Shown in pieces: positions 1-6,880 of a DNA stretch of 11,558 nt. The DNA lies in the NCBI GenBank assembly GCA_023399035.1, contig JAEWQX010000163.1, positions 1 to 11,558 on the forward strand. The letters run 5' to 3'. Below the pieces are notes generated by a model. It worked only from the letters and a program-made list of their open reading frames with translations. It did not search any database and was not told the origin of the DNA. The DNA comes from Bacillota bacterium. GTDB taxonomy: Bacteria; Bacillota; Clostridia; Clostridiales; Clostridiaceae. The number at the start of each line of letters is the position of its first letter. Position 1 is the first letter of the stretch. A program made the translations under genes and the position numbers.

Positions 1-222
1 GAAATAATTTTTGATAATGAAAAGCAAAATACAGAATCTGGAGGAAGTGGATGCGGGTGTTCAGCAGTTGTGTTTACAGGGTATCTATATAAGAAACTTA
101 TGAAAAAGGAAATAAAGAAAGTATTGCTTGTTTCAACAGGTGCACTTATGAGCACGACATCATCACTTCAGGGAGAAACAATACCAGGAATAGCTCATGC
201 AGTATCAATTGAAATGAATTAA
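1..222 (+). CDS. spoVAD: Stage V sporulation protein AD, C-terminal part (5' truncated by window)
   Basis: The frame is open from base 1 and ends at TAA 220-222, giving the last 73 residues. They include GGSGCGCSAVV followed by a lysine-rich stretch, VLLVSTGALMS and GETIPGIAHAVSIE, which is the recognisable C-terminus of SpoVAD, a thiolase-fold protein. In Bacillus, SpoVAD is a DPA-binding component of the SpoVA complex in the spore inner membrane, needed for DPA uptake during sporulation and release in germination. spoVAE follows after 30 bp, as expected for a spoVAC-AD-AE operon. The promoter, probably forespore sigma-G by analogy with Bacillus, lies upstream of the window. Family assignment is secure; only the N-terminal bulk is missing. 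Confidence 0.93.
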   Translation, partial: EIIFDNEKQNTESGGSGCGCSAVVFTGYLYKKLMKKEIKKVLLVSTGALMSTTSSLQGETIPGIAHAVSIEMN

Positions 223-252
223 TAGAAAATAATTAAAGGAAGTGAAAATATA

Positions 253-609
253 ATGGATTATGTGCGCGCATTTATAGTTGGAGGACTTATATGTGTCATT
301 GCTCAGATACTTATAGATAAAACAAAGCTTACAGCAGGAAGAATTTTAGTTGCATTTGTTACGTTGGGAGTAATTTTAGGAGCTTTTGGATGGTATGATA
401 AGCTTGTAGATATTGGAGGGGCAGGAGCTACAGTACCACTTCCAAGCTTTGGGAACTCTCTTGCTAAGGCAGTGAAAAAAGAAGTTGATGAAATAGGACT
501 TTTAGGTGCATTTACAGGAGGAATTAAAGGAGCAGCTGCAGGTATAACAGCATCAATTTTCTTTGGTTATTTAATGGCTATAATATTTAATCCCAAAACT
601 AAGAAATAA
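253..609 (+). CDS. spoVAE: Stage V sporulation protein AE (SpoVAEb type)
   Basis: This 118-residue hydrophobic protein has predicted membrane segments at about residues 5-21, 28-46 and 88-112. It carries the glycine-rich stretch GGAGATVPLPSFGNSLAKA (about 55-73) and GGIKGAAAGITASI (about 89-102), typical of the SpoVAC/SpoVAEb family. It is expected to form part of the SpoVA channel that moves calcium-DPA across the inner forespore membrane. The ATG has an AAAGGAAGTG ribosome site at 235-244. It is 30 bp behind spoVAD, so the two are very likely cotranscribed. Length and C-terminal basic tail (NPKTKK) are normal for the family. No strong GC-rich terminator follows. Confidence 0.93.
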   Translation: MDYVRAFIVGGLICVIAQILIDKTKLTAGRILVAFVTLGVILGAFGWYDKLVDIGGAGATVPLPSFGNSLAKAVKKEVDEIGLLGAFTGGIKGAAAGITASIFFGYLMAIIFNPKTKK

Positions 610-655
610 GTATTAATGAACTTAGCAATAATACGAAAATGTAAATATAATAATT

Positions 656-684
656 TTGCCTTTTATATAAATACCATTTATAAT
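656..684 (+). promoter_or_regulatory. Candidate sigma-A promoter for the ATPase-like/comEC/holA operon
   Basis: A -35 like TTGCCT (656-661, 4 of 6 matches) and a perfect -10 TATAAT (679-684) are separated by 17 bp. The predicted start near 691 would leave a leader of nearly 190 nt before the first gene. In DNA this AT-rich a chance TATAAT is not rare, so the call rests on the spacing plus the paired -35. Confidence 0.4.
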
Positions 685-728
685 TATTAGGTGATATTTG
701 TATTAAAGCAATGAATTCTTATTATATT

Positions 729-782
729 TTAAAAGATTTAATAGATAAATTAAAAAGTATGTTTTTTCTATTAAACTTTTAA
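729..782 (+). other. AT-rich hairpin in the spoVAE / ATPase-like gap
   Basis: The arms 729-744 (TTAAAAGATTTAATAG) and 768-782 (CTATTAAACTTTTAA) pair over 15 bp with one bulged A, around a 23-nt loop. The inner region can also pair differently (745-757 with 776-787). The downstream bases are only moderately T-rich. It could be a weak terminator for spoVA, or a leader structure if the promoter at 656-684 is real. The rest of the 610-878 gap shows no gene. The only start codon with a reasonable ribosome site (GGGAG 828-832) opens the two-codon ORF ATG AAA TAA at 840-848. Confidence 0.4.
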
Positions 783-878
783 TTTATAGATTTTAATACA
801 TATTGTGAATTATTCATAATAAATAAAGGGAGTATTTTAATGAAATAATTATATAAATAATTATTCAATCATAGGAGG

Positions 879-3410
879 ATGGGGTTAGTTTTGGAAAGAT
901 ACTGTAATAATACCTGGGCGAGGATTGTTCAACTGCTTAACAGTGATTATATTCAGGGGATGGATGAAAATAGGTGCCTGGCATTACAAAAGAAATATGG
1001 ATTAAATAAGGTTGATGTACCAAGTTCAAATAAACTATATATGAAAATTTTCAGAAGTATAAAAGAAAAATATACTATAGTTTATATCCTTTCAATAATA
1101 ATGATGTTTTACTTAGGAAATAGCATATGTGCATATATTGTAATAGGAATGCTCTTATTAAATATTATGATATCTATTGTTCATAGTATAAACAGAGATA
1201 GAGGAATAAGTGAATTATCCAGCCTTGAAAAAGGTGATGCAATAGTAATTAGGAATGGAATACAGCGTACTATAAAGAGTGAAGAACTTGTTGTAGGAGA
1301 TATAGTCAAGTTTGGGAATGGAACTATAATACCAGCAGATATGAGGCTTATAGAAGCAAATAATCTGATGATAGATGAAAATCTAGTAACAGGAAGTAAG
1401 GTGTATAGTGAAAAATCTGCTGATATGATCATTGGAAGCGTAAGTAAGTTAAGTGAGATGAAAAATCTTGTGTTTAAGGGTACAGAAGTTAAAAATGGTG
1501 ATGGAACAGGAGTAGTTATTTCAATTGGAGCATCATCGCAGTTAGGAAAACTGCTTTCAATGATGATATATTCGAGTAACAGGAAGCATAATTTTGGAAG
1601 TATGATTTGTGATTATTTTGGAAAGTATATTTTAGCTTATTTTGGAGTATTGATAGTGTTTTGTGTTTATGCAATTGGTTCTAATTCTGAAATAGCAAGA
1701 AATCATGCATCTATAGCATTATTTGCAGCAGGATGTTTTCCAATGATGCTAATACAGGTGATAGGTGCAAAAAGTATTGTTAAAAAATTTATGGATGAAA
1801 ATATACATATAACAAACTTTTCAGTATTTAATTTAATCAAAGATGTTAATATTCTATTTTTGGACAAGGTTGGCTCCATAAGCAAAAAAGAAATGGAAGT
1901 TAAAAAGATATATATAAATAACGATATAATATCTACTGATGATCCTTATGTAAAAGAGATAACTTTTGATAGAATAGTTGAAATATCACTTATCTGTAAT
2001 AATGGAATATTTAATGGACAAGATACCAGCAATGTAGGTGAACTTGATGAACTTGCATTTTTAAAGTATGCATCTAGAAAGAAAATTTATAAGAGTTCAG
2101 TAGATGCAAGAAATACTAAGATTATCGACATCCCAATGGATTCTGACAAGAGGTTTTCTACTGTTGTAACAAGGCTTAACAGAGGATGCAGAGCAAATTC
2201 AAGGGGAAATGTAGATGCAATTTTAGATGTGTGTACACATTTTATGGTTAATGGTATTGAAAGGGAACTTACAGAGGATATAAGATCTGAAATAAAAAGA
2301 ATCGACATGAATCTTTCAATCGAAGGTATGATAACAGAAGGATTTGCATATAGAAACTTCAGCTATGAACCGACTAAATCGGAAAATATAGAAAGCAACA
2401 TGGTTTTTGTTGGAATAATGGGACTAGAAAATCCACTTGAAGATAATCTTGAAATCAGTATGAGCAGAATTAAAGATAAAGGTATTGTTCCTATAATATT
2501 TACAGAAGAGAGCAAACTAAGTGCAATGACAAATGCAGCAAGGGCTAATCTTATAAAAAGCAAGAATCAGGTTGTAGCAGGAATTGAAATGGATTCTTTA
2601 AATCAAAGTGAATTAAAGGAATTATTGTGCAGAGTAAGAGTTTTCTGTAGAGTTACTCCAGAAATAAAATCAAAGATAATATCATTGTTCATTAAAGATG
2701 GACATAAGGTTGCTTCTACAGGAGAGGTAATTGGAGATTTACCTGCATTAAATTTATCAAATGTAGGAATTGCTAAGGGGAAAGCATCAGATATAGTCAA
2801 GAAGATATGTGATGTATATATTGAAGAAAATTATCTGGATGGATTTTTTAGACTGAGAAGATTCGCTAGAACTTTTGATAAGAATATCGACAGGGCATTT
2901 AAAACTTACTTTATGACACTTCTATCAGAGATTATAGTATTGCTTGTAAGCACTATAATAGGACAGGCAGATGCTCTTGATATGCGGACTGTCATAACTA
3001 TAAATGGAGTGCTGTTCATACCAGTGTCGCTAGTCATATTATTGAGTGATGGAAGAGAAATCGGCACAAATATTATGATTTTAAAGAGCATGCTTTTAAG
3101 TACAGTTGCTTTAATTGCTCTGTATGGTTCAGAAGGAAAGGAAGCATGTATAATATCACTTGTAGTATTGGCTATGGGAAGTATCATATCTGCAGCATTT
3201 AACAGCAATGTTTCAGTTAGACGATTTTCAAATGAACTTCTTATGATTTTTATATCGCTGCTTATAGTGTTAGTATCTGTTTCAGCTATAATGCATTTTA
3301 ATAATATAATAATAAGAGACATAATTGCTGTTGAATTAGTATTTTCAGTAATATTTTTCTTAGTGCTTGAAATTTTATGTAGAAAGTGGCAAAACTCATT
3401 AATGAGGTGA
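879..3410 (+). CDS. P2-type cation ATPase homologue with degenerate catalytic motifs (probable pseudoenzyme)
   Basis: This 843-aa membrane protein keeps the P2-ATPase domain order. TM1-2 lie at about 64-102, the A-domain at about 115-220, TM3-4 at 250-295, the P/N domains at 320-650, and about six C-terminal membrane segments at 676-833. Many signatures are recognisable but changed. TGES is TGSK (171-174). PEGL in TM4 is FPMM (287-290). DKTGT is DKVGS (329-333). KGAPE is RGNVD (442-446). TGD is TEE (542-544). TGDGVND is TGEVIGD (614-620). The TM6 cation site NxxTD reads NGVLF (709-713). The phosphorylatable D329 and the RVTPEIK lysine (K597) remain. Active ion pumping is therefore unlikely; the role is unknown. 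The ATG abuts AGGAGG (873-878) with zero spacing, so TTG at 891 (12-nt spacing) may be the true start; I keep the longer form. The stop overlaps the comEC ribosome site, implying an operon. Confidence 0.85.
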   Translation: MGLVLERYCNNTWARIVQLLNSDYIQGMDENRCLALQKKYGLNKVDVPSSNKLYMKIFRSIKEKYTIVYILSIIMMFYLGNSICAYIVIGMLLLNIMISIVHSINRDRGISELSSLEKGDAIVIRNGIQRTIKSEELVVGDIVKFGNGTIIPADMRLIEANNLMIDENLVTGSKVYSEKSADMIIGSVSKLSEMKNLVFKGTEVKNGDGTGVVISIGASSQLGKLLSMMIYSSNRKHNFGSMICDYFGKYILAYFGVLIVFCVYAIGSNSEIARNHASIALFAAGCFPMMLIQVIGAKSIVKKFMDENIHITNFSVFNLIKDVNILFLDKVGSISKKEMEVKKIYINNDIISTDDPYVKEITFDRIVEISLICNNGIFNGQDTSNVGELDELAFLKYASRKKIYKSSVDARNTKIIDIPMDSDKRFSTVVTRLNRGCRANSRGNVDAILDVCTHFMVNGIERELTEDIRSEIKRIDMNLSIEGMITEGFAYRNFSYEPTKSENIESNMVFVGIMGLENPLEDNLEISMSRIKDKGIVPIIFTEESKLSAMTNAARANLIKSKNQVVAGIEMDSLNQSELKELLCRVRVFCRVTPEIKSKIISLFIKDGHKVASTGEVIGDLPALNLSNVGIAKGKASDIVKKICDVYIEENYLDGFFRLRRFARTFDKNIDRAFKTYFMTLLSEIIVLLVSTIIGQADALDMRTVITINGVLFIPVSLVILLSDGREIGTNIMILKSMLLSTVALIALYGSEGKEACIISLVVLAMGSIISAAFNSNVSVRRFSNELLMIFISLLIVLVSVSAIMHFNNIIIRDIIAVELVFSVIFFLVLEILCRKWQNSLMR

Positions 3411-3414
3411 GTCC

Positions 3415-5115
3415 ATGTTTTCTAAAAAGCTCGAAGAAGTTAATAATCCTATAGTATATATTTTTGGAGCAGTTGCAGTAAGCTGTATCTGCTATGGTAT
3501 ATATAGTGATTTTAAAGGACTTTCAATTTTTATTGGAGTCCTTTTTTTAACATATACTTTATTTTACTGTGGAATAAAATTTAATTTGTTCATGGTGTTA
3601 TTTTTCCTTACAGGAATCTATATAAATAGTTCATATTATAAAGTACCACATTATATTGATAATGTAGTAAGGGTAATTGAGATAAATAACTATAATACAA
3701 TGTGTAAAGCTGAAGGGAAAAATATTATCATTGATAGTAATTATAAGTTTACTGAAGGAAAAAGATATCATATTAAGGGTGAGGTTATGCATACAAGTGA
3801 TAAATACAAGGGGATAGTGGGAAGCATCAAGCCTTATTATATACATGGAGAAGATGATGATTATCTGAGCAGACTTTATGAATTCAAGAAAAATATATCT
3901 ATAAGACTCGAAGAAAATATAGGTTCAAGACGAACTGGTCTTATAACCTCTATGGCATTTGGTGATTCAAAAAACATTTATAGTGAAGATAAGGATGATA
4001 TGAAAAATTACGGAATAATTCACAGCATATGCGTATCAGGTCTTCATGTTGCTATAGTATATGGCTTCTTGAAGTATTTCCTGGGCAATAAGATATCTCT
4101 TATATTATGTGCATTATATGTACTGTTTACTGGCTGCAATTATTCAAGTATAAGAGCATTTATTATGCTGTCATCTGTTGAGGGAGCAAAGATATTTAAG
4201 CGTAATAATAATTCATTGAGTGCACTTTCACTTTCAGCTTTATTATTACTTCTTTATAGGCCTTACAGTATTATGGAAATATCATTCCACTTATCATATC
4301 TGGCTACATTGGGAATAATATTGTTAAGCAGAAATTTAAATTATAAATTATATAAATTGCCTGATAAATTCAGGGAAACTTTAAGTGTAACGTTAAGTGC
4401 ACAGGTTTTTGTATTTCCATATATGATGATTACATTTAAAGATTTTTCCATGAATTTTATAGCAGGTAATCTGCTGCTCATTCCATTTGTTAATATTCTT
4501 GTTGTATTAGGAAATCTTCTTATACCTGCATATAAAATAGCAGGGCTTTTTGATTTTATAAGCTATATATGCATCTATATAATAAGGCTTTTCGATGCTT
4601 TAATGAATAAAATGGATATGTATAGTCTGCCCATGTTTTATGGAAATGAATATGCAGCACATTTTTATTTATGGATGCTTTTGAGTGCATATTTTATAAA
4701 AAAGGGATATAAAAAGTTTATATATCTTCCTGCAATATCAATACTTGTAATTGCAGTATCTATGTATAGTCCTGTACTTAATATCAGATATTACAGGGAA
4801 GGTGCACTGCTTATATCGTATAGAGGAGATAGAGTTCTTGTATCATGCAGAAAGGAAATTGATATGGAACGTCTTTCAAAAGTTTCAAATGCAACTGAAA
4901 GCCATAAAATAGAAAAGAACATGAATTTTAAAAATAAATGCTATTTAAAAGTTGTAAAAAGTGATTATATTTTAAGGATAGAAGATAAAGAATTTTTGTT
5001 AAACATGTCTGGCAAAAGAAATTTTTATGATGATTATGATATAATAAGTTTTAAAGATGGACCTGTTAACAGGGTTTTTATTGTTGGTGGTGAATTAATA
5101 GAAGTATATTCATAA
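3415..5115 (+). CDS. comEC: ComEC/Rec2-family DNA uptake channel protein lacking the metallo-beta-lactamase domain
   Basis: This 566-aa polytopic membrane protein has N-terminal membrane helices (about 12-70) and a small soluble part with KRYHIKGEV (116-124), as in the ComEC N-terminal OB-like domain. The competence domain follows, with YGIIHSICVSGLHVAIV (199-215), CNYSSIRAFIML (241-252), FHLSYLATLGIILLS (291-305) and NFIAGNLLLIPFVNILVV (347-364), all matching family landmarks. In competent bacteria ComEC conducts single-stranded DNA across the membrane. Bacillus ComEC is longer and ends in a metallo-beta-lactamase-like domain. Here about 110 C-terminal residues (458-566) show only a beta-hairpin-like start and no HxHxDH motif. 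The ATG is preceded by GAGGTGA (3404-3410), which overlaps the stop of the ATPase-like gene and suggests translational coupling. holA follows after 30 bp. Confidence 0.9.
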   Translation: MFSKKLEEVNNPIVYIFGAVAVSCICYGIYSDFKGLSIFIGVLFLTYTLFYCGIKFNLFMVLFFLTGIYINSSYYKVPHYIDNVVRVIEINNYNTMCKAEGKNIIIDSNYKFTEGKRYHIKGEVMHTSDKYKGIVGSIKPYYIHGEDDDYLSRLYEFKKNISIRLEENIGSRRTGLITSMAFGDSKNIYSEDKDDMKNYGIIHSICVSGLHVAIVYGFLKYFLGNKISLILCALYVLFTGCNYSSIRAFIMLSSVEGAKIFKRNNNSLSALSLSALLLLLYRPYSIMEISFHLSYLATLGIILLSRNLNYKLYKLPDKFRETLSVTLSAQVFVFPYMMITFKDFSMNFIAGNLLLIPFVNILVVLGNLLIPAYKIAGLFDFISYICIYIIRLFDALMNKMDMYSLPMFYGNEYAAHFYLWMLLSAYFIKKGYKKFIYLPAISILVIAVSMYSPVLNIRYYREGALLISYRGDRVLVSCRKEIDMERLSKVSNATESHKIEKNMNFKNKCYLKVVKSDYILRIEDKEFLLNMSGKRNFYDDYDIISFKDGPVNRVFIVGGELIEVYS

Positions 5116-5145
5116 ATATTAATAAAACATGAGAGGAATTTAAAA

Positions 5146-6180
5146 TTGATTAATTACGAAGTTTATGAAAAAGATATAGAAAAAGGAAATGTAAAAAATG
5201 GATATGTATTCTGCGGTCTCGATGAAGAACTTATAAAAGACGGAATAGATAAGATAATAAAGAAAGAGATTTCCGATGATTTTAAGGACCTTAATTTAAT
5301 AAGAATAGATGGAATGAATACAACTTTTGATGATATCGTTAATGCTTGTGAGACAATGCCTTTTATGGGAGAGAAAAAAGCTGTTGTAGTATATAGGGCA
5401 AATTTTCTTCAGGAAAAGTGTGACTCATCAGGTACTAAATTATATAATGAATTGAAAAAATACGTATCTGATATGCCTACATATACTATACTCATAATGT
5501 ATTATTTATGCAAGGATAAAAGAGATAAGCCTAGTAAGAATAAGAAGCTTTTACCTATTGAAAAACATTTTCCTGTAGTTTTCTGTGATAAATTAAAGAG
5601 AGATAAATATATAAAAAAAGTAGGAGAGTTATTCAAGGAAAAGGGTGCTGAAATAGGAAGGACGGAACTTGCTTATTTCTGTGATAAGGTTCAAAATAAC
5701 TTTGATATAATAAAGAGGGAAATAGATAAGCTTGTATCATATTGTAATGGACGTGATATTAAAAAATGTGATATTGATCTGCTTATATCAAGTTCTAGTG
5801 AAGAAGATATTTTTGATCTTGTCGAACTTATAGCTTCAAAAAAAATAGATAAGGCAATAGATATAATGAAAGAAATATTGTATAAATCAGATCAGCATAT
5901 GCTCATTGTAAGTGCAGTTGAGAAACATTTTGCAAGACTTTACGAAATAAAAATTGGAATGTCAGAAGGTAAGAGAGCACCGCAGTTCATGTCGCAGTAT
6001 AAACTTCCACAGTTTGTATGTGAAAAGCTCATGGCACAGAGCAGCAGATTTACAGAAAAGCAGTTATGTGAACTCGTAAAATTATGCGTGACTTCAGAAA
6101 CTAAGATGAAGTCTTCTGGAGCAGATAAGAATATGGAAATGGAGTTTATGCTCATAAATACTCTTACAGTTAAAAAATAA
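5146..6180 (+). CDS. holA: DNA polymerase III delta subunit
   Basis: This 344-aa protein matches the HolA/YqeN family. It has an N-terminal NYEVYEKDIEKGNVKNGYVF segment (3-22), ETMPFMGEKKAVVV (69-82), NNFDIIKREIDKLVSYC (184-200), EEDIFDLVELIASKKIDKAI (219-238) and a C-terminal helical collar region with LPQFVCEKL (287-295). Delta is the clamp-loader subunit that opens the beta sliding clamp; it has the AAA+ fold but no Walker ATP site, as here. The start is TTG with GAGAGG (5131-5136) 9 nt upstream; no ATG or GTG is better placed. The gene follows comEC by 30 bp, the order seen in Bacillus (comEC-yqeN, there with the small yqzM between), and is closed directly by a terminator. Length is normal. 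Confidence 0.93.
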   Translation: MINYEVYEKDIEKGNVKNGYVFCGLDEELIKDGIDKIIKKEISDDFKDLNLIRIDGMNTTFDDIVNACETMPFMGEKKAVVVYRANFLQEKCDSSGTKLYNELKKYVSDMPTYTILIMYYLCKDKRDKPSKNKKLLPIEKHFPVVFCDKLKRDKYIKKVGELFKEKGAEIGRTELAYFCDKVQNNFDIIKREIDKLVSYCNGRDIKKCDIDLLISSSSEEDIFDLVELIASKKIDKAIDIMKEILYKSDQHMLIVSAVEKHFARLYEIKIGMSEGKRAPQFMSQYKLPQFVCEKLMAQSSRFTEKQLCELVKLCVTSETKMKSSGADKNMEMEFMLINTLTVKK

Positions 6181-6207
6181 AGCAGATTATTTCTGCTTTT
6201 TATTTTT
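6179..6207 (+). terminator. Rho-independent terminator after holA
   Basis: The stem AGCAGA/TCTGCT (6181-6186 and 6192-6197), extended by two A-T pairs, has a 5-nt loop and is followed by TTTTATTTTTATA. It begins inside the holA stop codon and ends the ATPase-like/comEC/holA operon. Confidence 0.85.
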
Positions 6208-6224
6208 ATAAGAAATATAAAAGA

Positions 6225-6263
6225 TATAAATTAAATTTCAAAAAGAAAGAAGTTTAATTTATA
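6225..6263. other. 14-bp AT-rich hairpin between the holA and rpsT terminators
   Basis: TATAAATTAAATTT (6225-6238) and AAGTTTAATTTATA (6250-6263) pair over 14 bp with one G-T wobble and an 11-nt loop. Read on the minus strand it is followed by T-rich sequence, so it may be a backup terminator for rpsT. It has no G-C pairs, so strength is doubtful. Confidence 0.4.
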
Positions 6264-6302
6264 GAGTCCTCTTAATATATACTAGTCATATAGCTATTAT
6301 TA

Positions 6303-6334
6303 TGCAAAATAATAACCCACCTATAAAGGTGGGT
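6303..6334 (-). terminator. Rho-independent terminator of rpsT
   Basis: On the minus strand, ACCCACC (6334-6328) pairs perfectly with GGTGGGT (6321-6315) across a 6-nt loop, and TATTATTTTG follows. It sits 8 bp past the rpsT stop codon. Confidence 0.85.
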
Positions 6335-6342
6335 CTATCAGA

Positions 6343-6606
6343 TTATGCCATAGCGTTTAACTTAGCAGCTAATCTTGATTTCTTTCTAGCAGCCATGTTC
6401 TTGTGAACTACTCCCTTAGAAGCAGCCATGTCTAATGACTTAACTACTGATGTATATAAAGCTTTAGCTTCTTCGTTGTTCTTAGCTTCAACAGCAGCTT
6501 CAAACTTCTTTATAGCAGTTTTTAAAGCAGACTTTATCATTCTGTTCTTTAAAGTCTTAACTTCAGTAACTTTAATTCTCTTCTTTGCTGATTTTATATT
6601 TGCCAT
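6343..6606 (-). CDS. rpsT: 30S ribosomal protein S20
   Basis: This 87-aa, lysine- and alanine-rich protein begins MANIKSAKKRIKVTEVKTLK and contains SALKTAIKKFE, SVVKSLDMAASKGVVHKN (52-69) and AARKKSRLAAKLNA near the end, the complete S20 (bS20) signature. S20 binds 16S rRNA early in 30S subunit assembly. The ATG (6606-6604) follows a strong TAAGGGGGTGA ribosome site (6624-6614). It is the only minus-strand gene here, monocistronic, with its own promoter and terminator, facing holA tail to tail and diverging from gpr. Its position between holA and gpr is the same as in Bacillus. Codon choice is less AT-biased than in the flanking genes, as expected for a highly expressed gene. Confidence 0.98.
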   Translation of the reverse strand: MANIKSAKKRIKVTEVKTLKNRMIKSALKTAIKKFEAAVEAKNNEEAKALYTSVVKSLDMAASKGVVHKNMAARKKSRLAAKLNAMA

Positions 6607-6685
6607 TCTTAATTCACCCCCTTAGATTTTTATAGGGTCTCATGCAGTTTTTTGGGGAAATCTGCGTACGAGTTCATATTCAACA
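6607..6685 (-). promoter_or_regulatory. rpsT 5' leader with weak hairpins
   Basis: The predicted leader is about 80 nt. It contains GCAG-A-TTT...AAACTGC (arms 6665-6658 and 6650-6644), a 7-bp stem with one bulge. Nearer the gene, ACCCT (6638-6634) could pair with the GGGGGT of the ribosome site (6621-6616). The latter is only 4-5 bp. Autoregulation by S20 is known in Escherichia coli; a similar role here is inference only. Confidence 0.25.
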
Positions 6686-6691
6686 AACCTT

Positions 6692-6720
6692 ATTATAACA
6701 TCAGAACTTATGTAATTCAA
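6692..6720 (-). promoter_or_regulatory. rpsT: Sigma-A promoter of rpsT
   Basis: On the minus strand, -35 TTGAAT (6720-6715) and -10 TATAAT (6697-6692) are separated by exactly 17 bp. This is close to the vegetative consensus and suits a ribosomal protein gene; the start would fall near 6685. Confidence 0.85.
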
Positions 6721-6779
6721 GTATTAAATTAATGTATAGAGGAAAAAATAAATTTAATCAAAAAATAATGATGAAAGCA

Positions 6780-6862
6780 AGTTGATGATTGGTAATTGAA
6801 AGTTGAAAGTTAATGAAAGCTGCAAATCACAACTATCAATTTTCTACTTTCAGCTATCAGCT
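6780..6862. repeat. Heptad inverted repeat, copy A (upstream of gpr)
   Basis: The left arm 6780-6811 reads in 7-bp units AGTTGAT, GATTGGT, AATTGAA, AGTTGAA, then AGTT. The right arm 6831-6862, read on the minus strand, gives AGCTGAT, AGCTGAA, AGTAGAA, AATTGAT, AGTT. Both arms are 32 nt and agree at about 22 of 32 positions, with a 19-nt centre. The right end is 5 bp before the gpr ribosome site. It is related to the copies at 7894-7951 and 9729-9858. Confidence 0.75.
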
Positions 6863-6880
6863 AATGTAAGAGGTGTTTAT

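Noticed and set aside
2906..3322. Minus-strand open frame of 138 codons inside the ATPase-like gene
   Set aside because: It lies wholly within a well-supported gene, has no ribosome site I can see, and its hydrophobic composition mirrors the opposite-strand membrane segments. The shorter antisense frames in this gene and at 10242-10445 within lepA are rejected for the same reasons.
6428..6625. Plus-strand open frame of 65 codons overlapping rpsT
   Set aside because: It is the antisense shadow of the S20 gene, which has a full family match, promoter, ribosome site and terminator on the minus strand.
6734..6762. Possible sigma-G promoter for gpr (GTATA at 6734-6738)
   Set aside because: The -35-like GTATA is fine, but no CATnnTA-type -10 sits at 17-18 bp; the best window (AATCAAA) does not match.
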